Shown: in pieces, positions 1-8,963 of the stretch
Layout of the letters: each line of letters starts with the position of its first letter
Position numbering within the stretch: the first letter of the stretch is position 1
NCBI RefSeq assembly: GCF_017876165.1
Contig: NZ_JAGINQ010000004.1
Coordinates: 1 to 64,000 of the forward strand
Reading direction: 5' to 3'
DNA: 64,000 bases
Origin: Azospirillum soli
Lineage (GTDB): Bacteria; Pseudomonadota; Alphaproteobacteria; Azospirillales; Azospirillaceae
The notes under the pieces: generated by a model
Seen by the model: the letters and a program-made list of their open reading frames with translations, nothing else
The model's database searches: none
What the model was told of the DNA's origin: nothing
Made by a program: the position numbers and the translations under genes

Positions 1-2
1 CG

Positions 3-31
3 TCCCCGGAAGTGCGTTCAACCTCCGGGGA
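3..31. terminator. Hairpin at window edge, possible terminator of an upstream gene
   Basis: Perfect 8-base arms (TCCCCGGA at 3-10, TCCGGGGA at 24-31) with a 13-base spacer. No T-run follows on either strand, so it may equally be part of a larger element cut by the window edge. Confidence 0.3.
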
Positions 32-97
32 GTCTAGCCCGCCATCAGACGCTTAGTGTGCTAAGTGTTGGTGGCGTTTGCTCCATAATGCCGCAAC

Positions 98-143
98 GAT
101 GCACAATTGCGATGCACATTGGTGCACAATGGCAATGCACATG
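98..143. promoter_or_regulatory. Array of four TGCACA-type motifs upstream of the chemoreceptor
   Basis: Same-orientation copies TGCACAAT (100-107), TGCACATT (113-120), TGCACAAT (123-130) and TGCACATG (136-143), starting 13, 10 and 13 bases apart. The array ends about 100 bases before the ATG at 241. The same octamer recurs upstream of the sugar ABC operon (10398-10528). It looks like an operator array for a regulator I cannot name. The rest of 1-240 holds nothing else I recognise. Confidence 0.5.
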
Positions 144-240
144 CCGCGAATTGACGCGGATCAAGGTGCCGGTTTAGCTCGTGCCTCAGGGTTGAGTGGG
201 ACCGATCCCCTCGCCGTCAACGGGACCGCCGGACACGACC

Positions 241-2793
241 ATGACCTTCCGCCTTTCGCATTGGCCCCTGCGCCGTCAGGTTCTCGCCGCCCTCTCCGTC
301 GCCATCCTCTCCCTGGCCGCCCTGTCAGCCGCCGTGGTCTACGACCGCGCACGGGAGATGACGGCGATCTCGAACCTGCGCACGCTGGTTGATGCCACCA
401 CGGCGATCGGCGCCCTGTCCCATGAACTCCAGAGGGAGCGCGGCGCCACCGCCCTCTTCCTCGGCAGCGAGGGCAAGCAGTTCCGCGCCGAACTGGGCAC
501 CCAGCGCCGCGCCTCGGACGAGACCCGGACGGCGCTGACCGCCGCTCTGGCCCCCTTGCGCGGCCAAGCGGCCTTCAAGGCTTTCCTCGACCGCATCGCC
601 GATGCCGAAAGCCAGCTGGCCGGGCTCGACGGGCGGCGCGCCGAGGCGGACGGGCTGACCGCCAAGCCGGCGGACGTGATCGCCCACTACACCCGCATCA
701 TCGGCGGACTGCTTGATTCGACTTATGAGATCGCCCGCCTGACCGGCGATGCGGACCTCAAGAACCTCGTGACTGCCTACGGCGTCTTCATGCAGGGCAA
801 GGAGCGCGCCGGCCAGGAACGGGCGACCGGCTCCGCTGGCTTCGCCGCCGGGCGCTTCGATCCGGCGCTGTTCCAGCGCTTCGTCGGTCTGGGCTCGGCC
901 CAGGACACCTTCTTCGCCGTATTCCGGGGCATCGCGCCGGCCGACACCGTCGCCGCTCTGGAGCAGCGCGTGGAGGGCCGCGCCCGCGAGGAGGTCCAGG
1001 CGATGCGGCAGATCGCGCTGACGGCCGGAGCCGGCGGCGACCTGAAGGGCGCCGAGGCCGGCGTCTGGTTCCGCAAGGCGACCGAACGCATCGACCAGAT
1101 GAAGACGGTCGAGGACGATCTCGCCAAGGGCCTGCGCGTCCTGGCCGCCGACAAGGGCGAGGCCGCGCGGCTGACCTTCGCCATCGTACTGGCGGTGGCC
1201 CTCGGTGGCTCCGCGCTGGCCCTGATCGTGGGCCTGACCATCGTCCGGTCGATCACCCGCGCCGTCGCCGGCCTGACCCACGCCACCGAGCGCATCGCCG
1301 CCGGCGAGGTGGGCATGGCCATCCCCGGCGAGGAGCGCGGGGACGAGGTCGGCGCGCTCGCCCGCGCGATCCACGAGATCCGAACGGCCGGCGTTTCGGC
1401 CATGCGGATCAAGACCGCGCTCGACACCGTCTCGGCCAACGCCATGATGGCGGACACCGACGGCCGGATCATCTACCTGAACCGGGCGGTGCAGGACATG
1501 TTCCGCCGGGCGGAGGAGGACATCCGCCACCCGATCCCGACCTTCAAGGCCGATGCCCTGGCCGGTGCCAGCGTCGATTCCTTCCGCGATCCGTTGATCG
1601 AGACCGCCCTGCTGGCCGGCCTGACCGAATCGCACACCGCACGCCTTGCCATCGGCACGCGCCGCTTCGACATCGTCGCCACCCCGGTGATCGACGAGGA
1701 AAGCACCCGCCATGGCACGGTCATCGAATGGCGCGACATCACCCAGGAACTCGCCATCCAGGAGGAGGTCGCGACTATGGTCCGCGCCGCCTCGGAAGGC
1801 GACTTCGCCCAGCGCGTGCCGCTGGCCGGCAAGGACGGCTTCATGCTGGACCTCGCCCGCCGCATGAACGAACTGGCGGAGACCTCGGGACGCTCGCTCC
1901 AGGACGTGGTAGACTTCCTGTCGGAACTGGCCGGCGGCAACCTCGCCAAGCGCATCCAGGGCGACCACCGGGGCATGTTCGGCCAGATCAAGGACGACGC
2001 CAACCGCACGGCCGAACGGCTGGGCGACATCGTGGCCCGCATCGTCGGCGCCGCCGACACCATCGGCACGGCGTCGGCGGAGATCTCCGCCGGCTCCTCC
2101 GACCTCGCCGACCGGACGGAGCAGCAGGCCTCCGCCCTGGAGGAGACCGCCGCCGCCATGGAGGAGTTGGCCGCCACCGTCCGTTCCAACGCCGAGAACG
2201 CCCAGCGAGCCAACGGCATGGCGACCGACGCGCAGCGCGCGGCCGAGGGGGGCGGCGGCATCGCCGACACCGCCGTGGAGGCCATGCACCGCATCGCCGA
2301 CGCCAGCCGCAAGATCACCGACATCATCGGCGTGATCGACGAGATCGCCTTCCAGACCAACCTGCTGGCCCTCAACGCCGCTGTGGAGGCCGCCCGCGCC
2401 GGTGACGCCGGCCGGGGCTTCGCGGTGGTGGCGCAGGAGGTCCGCAACCTCGCCCAGCGCTCGGCCCAGGCTTCCAGGGAGATCAAGGGCCTGATCATGG
2501 CGAGCGACGCCCAGGTCAAGAGCGGTGTCGAACTGGTCGAGCAGGCCGGCAGCGCTCTGGACGGCATCGTCACTGGTGTCCGTCAGGTCGCCGGCCTGAT
2601 CGCCGAAATGGCGGCCGCCTCCGCCCAGCAGGCCTCGGCTCTGGACGAGATCAACAACACCGTCTCCCACATGGACGAGATGACCCAGAAGAACGCGGCC
2701 CTGGTGGAGGAAACCACCGCCGCCGCTCATTCCCTGGCCGGTCAGGCCGGCGACCTGCGCACCCTCGTCGCCTTCTTCCGCCAGAGCGCGTGA
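241..2793 (+). CDS. Methyl-accepting chemotaxis protein with NIT and PAS domains
   Basis: 850-aa transmembrane chemoreceptor. Order: transmembrane segment about 12-34; periplasmic NIT (nitrate/nitrite-sensing) domain about 45-300, with the typical ELQRERGATALFL stretch and KERAGQERA; second transmembrane segment about 318-340; HAMP; PAS about 405-515; a second HAMP-like stretch; C-terminal signalling hairpin with DEIAFQTNLLALNAAVEAAR. Start at 241 is chosen over in-frame 196 because the protein then begins directly with the membrane anchor. NIT domains sense nitrate or nitrite in characterised proteins. Nitrate taxis is inferred here, and the nap operon in the same window makes it plausible. 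A PAS between two HAMP units suggests a second, cytoplasmic input. Confidence 0.93.
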   Translation: MTFRLSHWPLRRQVLAALSVAILSLAALSAAVVYDRAREMTAISNLRTLVDATTAIGALSHELQRERGATALFLGSEGKQFRAELGTQRRASDETRTALTAALAPLRGQAAFKAFLDRIADAESQLAGLDGRRAEADGLTAKPADVIAHYTRIIGGLLDSTYEIARLTGDADLKNLVTAYGVFMQGKERAGQERATGSAGFAAGRFDPALFQRFVGLGSAQDTFFAVFRGIAPADTVAALEQRVEGRAREEVQAMRQIALTAGAGGDLKGAEAGVWFRKATERIDQMKTVEDDLAKGLRVLAADKGEAARLTFAIVLAVALGGSALALIVGLTIVRSITRAVAGLTHATERIAAGEVGMAIPGEERGDEVGALARAIHEIRTAGVSAMRIKTALDTVSANAMMADTDGRIIYLNRAVQDMFRRAEEDIRHPIPTFKADALAGASVDSFRDPLIETALLAGLTESHTARLAIGTRRFDIVATPVIDEESTRHGTVIEWRDITQELAIQEEVATMVRAASEGDFAQRVPLAGKDGFMLDLARRMNELAETSGRSLQDVVDFLSELAGGNLAKRIQGDHRGMFGQIKDDANRTAERLGDIVARIVGAADTIGTASAEISAGSSDLADRTEQQASALEETAAAMEELAATVRSNAENAQRANGMATDAQRAAEGGGGIADTAVEAMHRIADASRKITDIIGVIDEIAFQTNLLALNAAVEAARAGDAGRGFAVVAQEVRNLAQRSAQASREIKGLIMASDAQVKSGVELVEQAGSALDGIVTGVRQVAGLIAEMAAASAQQASALDEINNTVSHMDEMTQKNAALVEETTAAAHSLAGQAGDLRTLVAFFRQSA

Positions 2794-2815
2794 GGGGCGA
2801 AGGGCCGGTGAAGGT

Positions 2816-3553
2816 CTACGCGCCCATTCGTCTCTCGCCGCGTGTCGGCGGCCGGCCCGGCTGGCCGAGCGTCTTCGGGCTGTGCCGGCCGATCAGGCTT
2901 GAGGCGAAGCGGCGCTGCAAATCCTCCGGGTCGCGGTAGATCTCGACGCAGCCCGCCTTGCGGAGGTCCTGTTCGGAAAAGCCGCCACACAGGACCCCCA
3001 GCACCGGCAGGCCGGCGCGGCTCGCGGCCTTCGCGTCCCACGGGCTGTCGCCGACCACCACGGCCTCGTCCGCCCCGACGTGGAGCTTGTCGAGCGCGGC
3101 CTGGAAGATGTCCGGATAGGGCTTGGACCGGTCGGCGTCGTCGGAGGAGGTCTCGACGTCCACCAGATCCTCAATCTCGGCGACCCGCTTGTAATGCTCC
3201 AGCTCGTCCCCCTTGGCGGAGGAGGCGAGCGCGATGCGCAGGCCGTCGGCGTGCAGATGCTGGAACAGCCCGCGCACCCGGCGGAAGCCCTTGACCTTGG
3301 GCATGTATTTGCGGGCGAACAGGTCGTGGCGGAAATGGTCCATGTCGTCCTGGACCCGCTTCAAATCCTTCTGCGGCACGAACACCGGAATGATCTGGTC
3401 GCCGCCCTTGCCGATCTGGGATCGAACCTCGTCGAAGTCCGCGTGGTAACCGAAGTGCCGTATCGCCTCCACCCAAGCGTGGGCGTGCAGATCGACCGAA
3501 TCGACCAGGGTGCCGTCCACGTCGAAGATGACGGCTCGCAGGATGCCGGTCAT
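2816..3553 (-). CDS. HAD-superfamily phosphatase (phosphoglycolate phosphatase-like)
   Basis: 245-aa cytoplasmic HAD hydrolase. Motif I is FDVDGT with nucleophile D11 and acid D13; motif II is ALASS; a motif III lysine lies in DRSKPYPD; motif IV is VVGDSPWDAKAA. A helical cap follows motif I, as in phosphoglycolate phosphatase and beta-phosphoglucomutase relatives. Substrate unknown. The ATG at 3553 is chosen because motif I then starts at residue 10; an upstream start at 3619 adds an unconserved-looking tail. It ends 22 bases from the convergent chemoreceptor gene. Confidence 0.85.
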   Translation of the reverse strand: MTGILRAVIFDVDGTLVDSVDLHAHAWVEAIRHFGYHADFDEVRSQIGKGGDQIIPVFVPQKDLKRVQDDMDHFRHDLFARKYMPKVKGFRRVRGLFQHLHADGLRIALASSAKGDELEHYKRVAEIEDLVDVETSSDDADRSKPYPDIFQAALDKLHVGADEAVVVGDSPWDAKAASRAGLPVLGVLCGGFSEQDLRKAGCVEIYRDPEDLQRRFASSLIGRHSPKTLGQPGRPPTRGERRMGA

Positions 3554-3702
3554 CGCCCCCTCCTCACCATCCGTATTTTCACCGAACAGGCGGCGTCGGG
3601 GGTGTGTTCCAATGGACACAGGAACGCACGATGGAAAGTGTCACAGAAACCCGGCATAGCTCAGGTCCGTTGAATCTTCGACCACGCCGGAGAGGAACGG
3701 AC

Positions 3703-3828
3703 ATGGGTACGAAACTGAAGAGCTACGCGTCTCTCATCGGCCGCGCCCGCAACGCCTTCCGGCGCAAGCGGCGGCCTCCGATGGAGTTCCTGGATTTCGA
3801 GCTGTTTCAGGTCGATATCCGGATGTGA
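3703..3828 (+). CDS. Small basic protein, 41 aa
   Basis: I do not recognise this. The short frame starts at an ATG preceded by GAGAGGAA at good spacing. It encodes a protein with a very basic middle (RARNAFRRKRRPP) and an acidic, aromatic C-terminus (EFLDFELFQVD). No signal peptide or membrane segment. It sits alone between two leftward genes and ends 10 bases from the convergent dehydratase gene. An in-frame start at 3604 exists but lacks a ribosome site. Confidence 0.5.
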   Translation: MGTKLKSYASLIGRARNAFRRKRRPPMEFLDFELFQVDIRM

Positions 3829-3838
3829 CCGCCCGCCG

Positions 3839-5566
3839 TCAGTGCGACTCCCTGGGGATGCCCGCCCCACGGCAGCCGACCAGGAAATCGAAGTCGGCGC
3901 CCTTGTCGGCCTGCATGACGTGCTCGACGTACAGGGATTGGTAGCCGCCCTTCATGGCCGGTGTCGGCGGCTGCCACGCCGCCCGGCGCCGGGCCAGTTC
4001 CTCGTCCGGAACGTCCAGGTGCAGGCGGCGGACCTCCACGTCCAGTTCGATCATGTCGCCATCCCGGATCAGGGCCAGCGGCCCGCCCGCCGCCGCCTCC
4101 GGACAGACGTGCAGGACAACGGTGCCGTAGGCCGTGCCGCTCATCCGGGCGTCGGAGATGCGGACCATGTCCGTGATGCCCTTCTGAAGCAGCTTCGGCG
4201 GCAGGCCCATGTTGCCGACCTCGGCCATGCCGGGATAGCCCTTTGGACCGCAGTTCTTCAGGACCATGACGCAGGTCTCGTCGATGTCCAGGGCCGGATC
4301 CTCGATGCGGGCCTTGTAATGCTCGATGTCCTCGAACACCACCGCCCTCCCCCGATGCTTCATCAGGTGGGGTGACGCGGCGGAGGGCTTCAGCACCGCC
4401 CCATCGGGAGCGAGGTTGCCGCGCAGCACCGCCACGCCACCGCTCGCCACCAGCGGGTGGTCGAAGGTCCGGATCACCGCCTCGTTCCAGTTCGGAGCCT
4501 TCTCGCAGTTCTCCCAGAGCGTCCGCCCGTTGACGGTCAGGGCGTCCCGGTGCAGCAGCCCCCGCTCGCCCAGCAGCCGCACCACCGCCGGGATGCCGCC
4601 CGCGTAGTAGAAATCCTCCATCAGGAACCGGCCGGACGGCATCAGGTCCACCAGGGTCGGAACCTCGCGCCCCAGCCGGTCCCAGTCGTCCAGCGTCAGA
4701 TTCACGCCGATCCGTCCCGCCATGGCGATCAGGTGGATGACGGCGTTGGTCGAACCGCCGATGGCGCCGTTGACCCGGATCGCGTTTTCGAAGGCGTCCT
4801 TGGTCAGGATCCGGTCCATCGTCAGGTCCTCCTGGACCATCTCGACGATGCGGCGGCCGGCCATGTGGGCCAGCACGTTGCGGCGGCTGTCGGCGGCCGG
4901 CGTGGCGGCGTTGTGCGGCAGGCCCAGGCCCAGCGCCTCCACCATCGACGCCATGGTCGAGGCCGTGCCCATGGTCATGCAATGCCCGACCGAGCGGGAC
5001 ATGCAGGCCTCCGCGTCCATGAAGTCCTCAAGGCTCATCTTGCCGGCCTTCACGTCCTCGCTGAATTCCCAGACCGAGGTGCCGGAGCCGATCAGCCCGC
5101 CCCGGTAATGCCCGTTCAGCATCGGCCCGCCGGACACCACCAGGGTCGGCAGGTTGCAGCTGGCCGCGCCCATAACCAGCGACGGCGTGGTCTTGTCGCA
5201 GCCGCAGAGCAGCACCACCCCGTCGATGGGGTTGCCGCGGATCGACTCCTCCACGTCCATGCTGGCAAGGTTGCGGAACAGCATGGCGGTCGGGCGCAGG
5301 TTGGTCTCGCCCAGCGACATCACCGGGAATTCCAGCGGAAAGCCGCCAGCCTCGTAGACGCCGCGCTTCACCCGCTCGGCCAGCACCCGGAAATGGGCGT
5401 TGCAGGGGGTCAGTTCGGACCACGTGTTGCAGATGCCGATGACCGGGCGGCCGTCGAACAGGTGGCTCGGCAGGCCCTGGTTGCGCATCCAGCTGCGGTG
5501 GATGAACCCGTCCTTGTCGTTGCGGCCGAACCATGCGGCGGAGCGCAGAGGCTTCTTGGCGGTCAT
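3839..5566 (-). CDS. IlvD/Edd-family sugar-acid dehydratase (pentonate/arabinonate-type)
   Basis: 575-aa iron-sulfur dehydratase that removes water from an aldonic acid to give a 2-keto-3-deoxy acid. Cluster cysteines are in CGCDKTTPS, GHCMTMGTAST and KNCGPKGYPG. The GTAST pattern fits the sugar-acid branch (L-arabinonate, xylonate dehydratases) better than the amino-acid-pathway DHAD branch. It is last in an operon with a complete sugar ABC importer, which also favours catabolism of an imported sugar. Azospirillum is known for a non-phosphorylative L-arabinose pathway, but the exact substrate cannot be read here. AAGGAG precedes the ATG, and the upstream permease gene ends 6 bases before it. 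Confidence 0.9.
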   Translation of the reverse strand: MTAKKPLRSAAWFGRNDKDGFIHRSWMRNQGLPSHLFDGRPVIGICNTWSELTPCNAHFRVLAERVKRGVYEAGGFPLEFPVMSLGETNLRPTAMLFRNLASMDVEESIRGNPIDGVVLLCGCDKTTPSLVMGAASCNLPTLVVSGGPMLNGHYRGGLIGSGTSVWEFSEDVKAGKMSLEDFMDAEACMSRSVGHCMTMGTASTMASMVEALGLGLPHNAATPAADSRRNVLAHMAGRRIVEMVQEDLTMDRILTKDAFENAIRVNGAIGGSTNAVIHLIAMAGRIGVNLTLDDWDRLGREVPTLVDLMPSGRFLMEDFYYAGGIPAVVRLLGERGLLHRDALTVNGRTLWENCEKAPNWNEAVIRTFDHPLVASGGVAVLRGNLAPDGAVLKPSAASPHLMKHRGRAVVFEDIEHYKARIEDPALDIDETCVMVLKNCGPKGYPGMAEVGNMGLPPKLLQKGITDMVRISDARMSGTAYGTVVLHVCPEAAAGGPLALIRDGDMIELDVEVRRLHLDVPDEELARRRAAWQPPTPAMKGGYQSLYVEHVMQADKGADFDFLVGCRGAGIPRESH

Positions 5567-5572
5567 GCAAGG

Positions 5573-6457
5573 TCACTCCTTCACGGCGCCGGTCATGCTG
5601 GCGACGTAATGCTCGACGAAGAAGGAATAGAGGATCGCCACCGGCAGGGAGCCCAGCAGCGCCCCGGCCATCAGCGAGCCCCAATGGTAGACGTCGCCCT
5701 CCACCAGTTCCGTGACCACGCCCACGGGGACGGTCTTCTGCTCCGACGATTGGATGAAGGTCAGGGCGTAGATGAACTCGTTCCAGGACAGGGTGAAGGC
5801 GAATATGCCCGCCGAGATCAGCCCCGGAACGGCCAGCGGCAGCAGGATCTTCACGAGGATCTGCAGGCGCGTCGCCCCGTCGATCAGGGCGCATTCCTCC
5901 AGTTCGTAGGGGATGGAGCGGAAATAGCCCATCAGCAGCCACGTGCAGAACGGGATCAGGAAGGTCGGGTAAGTGAGGATCAGCGCCCATTTCGTGTCGA
6001 ACAACCCGTAGGCGTAGACCATGGAGGCCAGCGGGATGAACAGGATCGACGGCGGCACGAGGTAGGCCAGGAAGATCGCCAGCCCGACGTAGCGCGCCCC
6101 CTTGAAGCGCAGCCGCTCGATGGCGTAGGCGGCGCAGACGGCGCAGAACAGCGACAGGAAGGTGCTGACCACCGACACCAGCATGGTGTTCAGCAGCCAC
6201 TCCGGATAGGCGGTGCGGAAAAGCAGGCGGTGGATGTTGTCCAGCGTCGGGTGCGCCACCCAGAAGGGGCTGAAGTCGTTGAAGTTGTACAGCTCCTCGT
6301 TCGATTTGAAGGACGTGACCCCCATCCAGTAGAAGGGGAACAGCAGCACGAACAGGAACAGGATCAGCGGGATCCACAGCGTCACGACGCGACGGGGGAT
6401 GGATTCCAGATAATCCATGCCGTCACCGGCGGGTGTCTCCGTCTTCTTGCGGAACAT
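5573..6457 (-). CDS. Carbohydrate ABC transporter permease (MalG type)
   Basis: 294-aa inner-membrane permease with about six transmembrane segments; one half of the import channel. The cytoplasmic EAA loop that contacts the ATPase is visible as YELEECALIDGATRLQILVKI. The 40-residue N-terminal cytoplasmic tail is typical of MalG/UgpE-type subunits. GGAGG precedes the ATG. It lies 12 bases after the partner permease and 6 bases before the dehydratase gene, so it is translated as part of one operon. Confidence 0.93.
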   Translation of the reverse strand: MFRKKTETPAGDGMDYLESIPRRVVTLWIPLILFLFVLLFPFYWMGVTSFKSNEELYNFNDFSPFWVAHPTLDNIHRLLFRTAYPEWLLNTMLVSVVSTFLSLFCAVCAAYAIERLRFKGARYVGLAIFLAYLVPPSILFIPLASMVYAYGLFDTKWALILTYPTFLIPFCTWLLMGYFRSIPYELEECALIDGATRLQILVKILLPLAVPGLISAGIFAFTLSWNEFIYALTFIQSSEQKTVPVGVVTELVEGDVYHWGSLMAGALLGSLPVAILYSFFVEHYVASMTGAVKE

Positions 6458-6469
6458 GCGAGGCCTCCG

Positions 6470-7426
6470 TCAATCGGTGCCGCCGTGCTGCCAGCGCCGG
6501 CGTTGCAGGCCGAAGTAGCTGAACAGGATGGCGGACAGGAGGAACGGGATCATCGTGACGGCGATGGCGGCGCCCTCCCCCAGATTCCCGCCGGGGATGG
6601 CGCGCTGGAAGGACAGGGTCGCCATCAGATGCGTGGCGTTCAGCGGTCCGCCGCGCGTCAGCACGTAGATCAGCTGGAAGTCCGTGAAGGTGAACAGGAC
6701 CGAGAAGGTCATCACCACGGCGATGATCGGCGTCAGCATCGGGAAGGTGACGTAGCGGAACCGCTGCCACGGCGTGGCGCCGTCGATGGTCGCGGCCTCG
6801 TACAGAGACGGCGGGATGGTCTGGAGTCCGGCCAGCAGCGTGATCGCCACGAAGGGGATGCCGCGCCAGACGTTGGCAATGATGACGCTGGCCCGCGCCC
6901 AGGCCGGGTCGCCGAGGAAGTTGATGTAGTTGTCGATGAGGCCGAGCCGTTGCAGCGACCAGGACACGATCGAGAACTGGCTGTCGTAGATCCACCAGAA
7001 GGCGATGGCCGACAGCGCCGTCGGCACGATCCAGGGCAGCAGCACGATGGCCCGCAGGAACGCCTTGAACGGCAGATGCCGGTTCAGCAGCAGCGCGAGA
7101 TAAAGGCCCAGCGCGAACTTCGCGATGCTGGCGACCACCGTGTAGAGGAAGGTGTTGAAGACCGAGGTCCAGAACACGCTGTCCATCCACAGCATCTCGT
7201 AATTCTCGATGCCGATGTAGTGGCCGATCCGCCCCACCCGCGTGTCGGTCATGCCGAGCCAGACGCCGAGTCCAAGCGGATAGGCCAGGAACAGCAGCAG
7301 GATGCTGGCGGCCGGCAGCATGAACAGCAGCCCCATGGCGGCCCGGCTCTCGCCGAGGCGGAAGCGCGGCGGGGCTGGTGCTGCGCGCGGCTTGGCCGGA
7401 CGGTGGTGTTTGGTGTCCACGAACAT
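6470..7426 (-). CDS. Carbohydrate ABC transporter permease (MalF/UgpA type)
   Basis: 318-aa inner-membrane permease, partner of the MalG-type subunit. It has about six transmembrane segments after a short basic N-terminus, and an EAA loop (LYEAATIDGATPWQRFRYV). Start 7426 gives MFVDTKHHR. An upstream frame continues to 7501, but that stretch is the palindromic element at 7447-7532 and would give an implausible proline/glycine leader. The element separates it from the binding-protein gene. Confidence 0.92.
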   Translation of the reverse strand: MFVDTKHHRPAKPRAAPAPPRFRLGESRAAMGLLFMLPAASILLLFLAYPLGLGVWLGMTDTRVGRIGHYIGIENYEMLWMDSVFWTSVFNTFLYTVVASIAKFALGLYLALLLNRHLPFKAFLRAIVLLPWIVPTALSAIAFWWIYDSQFSIVSWSLQRLGLIDNYINFLGDPAWARASVIIANVWRGIPFVAITLLAGLQTIPPSLYEAATIDGATPWQRFRYVTFPMLTPIIAVVMTFSVLFTFTDFQLIYVLTRGGPLNATHLMATLSFQRAIPGGNLGEGAAIAVTMIPFLLSAILFSYFGLQRRRWQHGGTD

Positions 7427-7446
7427 GGCGAGGCCCTCGATATGTG

Positions 7447-7532
7447 GCCCCCATCCCAACCTTCCCCCACTGGGTGGGGGAAGGAGCTTGGTCCCCTCCA
7501 CCGCGTCAGCGGGGGAGGGTTAGGGAGGGGGC
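7447..7532. repeat. REP-like palindromic element between binding-protein and permease genes
   Basis: Two strong hairpins in tandem: CCTTCCCCC/GGGGGAAGG at 7460-7484 and CCCTCCACCGC/GCGGGGGAGGG at 7494-7519. They are flanked by outer arms GCCCCCATCCCAACC and GGTTAGGGAGGGGGC that pair imperfectly. Related copies lie at 27251-27352 and, interrupted, at 18551-18703. Its place directly after the binding-protein gene resembles the malE-malF REP arrangement that protects upstream mRNA. Confidence 0.75.
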
Positions 7533-7541
7533 AAAGCGCCC

Positions 7542-8891
7542 TCAGACCTTGTAGTAGCGCGCGGCCCGACGCTCGGCGCGGGCGGCGGCCTCCTTGGGCG
7601 TCTGCTGGCCGCTGGCGGCCTCGGCGAACATGTTGACGACGACGTAGTCGGCCATCACGCCCGCCGACGCGGCGCCCAGCTTCCCGGCATAGCCATTCCA
7701 CAGCATGTTCTTGACCGTGTCGCGGTAGGGGGTGTGCTTGGGGTCGGCCGTCCAGATCGGGTTGTTCTCGTAGGCGGCCAGCGGGTGGGTGATGTAGCCG
7801 ATGGCGGCCTGCTGCCAGGGCTCGTACTGCTCCTTCTCCATCATGAAGCGGAGGTATTCCTTGGCAGCGTTCGGGTACTTGGAATGCTTGAACACCATGC
7901 CCTGGGTGAACAGGTGCAGCTCCGACGGCTTGCCGACCGGGCCGATGGGGAAGTTGACGTGCTCGATGTCCTTCGCCAGCGCCTGCATCGCCGGATCCTG
8001 CGAAGTCTTGGCCGAGTAATAGACGGAAATGCCGTTGGCGGTGACACCGATCTCGCCGGCCAGGAAGGCCTTGTTGTTGTTGGGGTCGAGCCAAGACAGC
8101 GTGCCGGGCGCGAAGGTCTTGTAAAGCTCCGCCACATATTCCAGCGCCCGGACGGTCTCGGGGCTGTTGATGGTGACGTTGCCCTGCTCGTCCACCATGC
8201 GGCCGCCGAAGGCCCAGAGCATGCTGTGCGTCCAGGTGTTGCCGTCGCCGACCGCGTTGCCGAGCGCGAAACCGGACGGGTGGCCCTTCTTCGCCATGGC
8301 CTGGCAGGCTTTCAGGAAGCCGTCGGTGTCGCGGGGCATCGTCTCGAAGCCGGCCTCGTTGAGCCAGGATTTCCGGTAGACGATGCAGGCCCCGGCGGCA
8401 CCCACCGGCAAGCCGATCCAGCGGCCGTCGCGCATGCCGTAGCGTTGCGCCGCTTCGTACCAGCCGCCGTACTTGTTGCCGAGATAGGTCGCGAGGTCGG
8501 TCAGGTCCACCAGCTTGTCCGGGTACTGGTGCGGGTCGTCGAACCAGCCGAAGATGATGTCCGGGCCACTGCCGACGTTGGCGGCGACCGCCGCCTTGGG
8601 CCGGATGTCCTCCCAGGATTCGCTGTCGATGCGGACCTTGATGCCGGTCTTTTCGGTGAATTTCTGGGTGTTGGCGTTCCAGCCGTCCTCGTCGCCCTGG
8701 ACGAACTTCTTCCAGCGCAGGATGCGCAGTTCGGCGCCCTTCTCGGGCTCGATCTTCAGCTCCGGCTGCTGGGCGGCGGCGATGCCGACGTTACCGAGGC
8801 CGGCGCCGCCGAGACCAGCGCCCAGTGCGGCGACGGCGGCGGTTGCTTTCAGGACGTCTCTTCTCGTGAACTCCCCGAATTTGGAAACCAT
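7542..8891 (-). CDS. Tat-exported sugar ABC transporter substrate-binding protein
   Basis: 449-aa periplasmic binding protein (extracellular solute-binding family 1, MalE/UgpB-like). The N-terminus has a twin-arginine signal (TRRDVLKATAAVAALGAG) with a likely cleavage near AAA-QQ around residue 40, so it may fold before export. The mature part shows the usual two-lobe features, such as PDIIFGWFDDP and TFAPGTLSWLDP. GGGAGGAG precedes the ATG. It is second in the operon after the ATPase gene. The ligand is probably a sugar or sugar acid, from the neighbouring dehydratase. Confidence 0.92.
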   Translation of the reverse strand: MVSKFGEFTRRDVLKATAAVAALGAGLGGAGLGNVGIAAAQQPELKIEPEKGAELRILRWKKFVQGDEDGWNANTQKFTEKTGIKVRIDSESWEDIRPKAAVAANVGSGPDIIFGWFDDPHQYPDKLVDLTDLATYLGNKYGGWYEAAQRYGMRDGRWIGLPVGAAGACIVYRKSWLNEAGFETMPRDTDGFLKACQAMAKKGHPSGFALGNAVGDGNTWTHSMLWAFGGRMVDEQGNVTINSPETVRALEYVAELYKTFAPGTLSWLDPNNNKAFLAGEIGVTANGISVYYSAKTSQDPAMQALAKDIEHVNFPIGPVGKPSELHLFTQGMVFKHSKYPNAAKEYLRFMMEKEQYEPWQQAAIGYITHPLAAYENNPIWTADPKHTPYRDTVKNMLWNGYAGKLGAASAGVMADYVVVNMFAEAASGQQTPKEAAARAERRAARYYKV

Positions 8892-8963
8892 GACCGCTCC
8901 TCCCTTTTGGTTGAAGGGTCGGCCGGCTTGCTCTGCCGGTCGGCCGTTGGTGTTCTTTGGCCT

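Noticed and set aside
811-2793. Two-gene reading of the chemoreceptor (separate PAS protein)
   Set aside because: The frame is continuous from NIT through the signalling hairpin without internal stop or ribosome site.
4457-7636. Very long rightward open frame over the dehydratase and permease genes
   Set aside because: Arises from GC-rich third-position bias; protein is His/Gln/Arg-rich with no domain, and lies antisense to clear genes.
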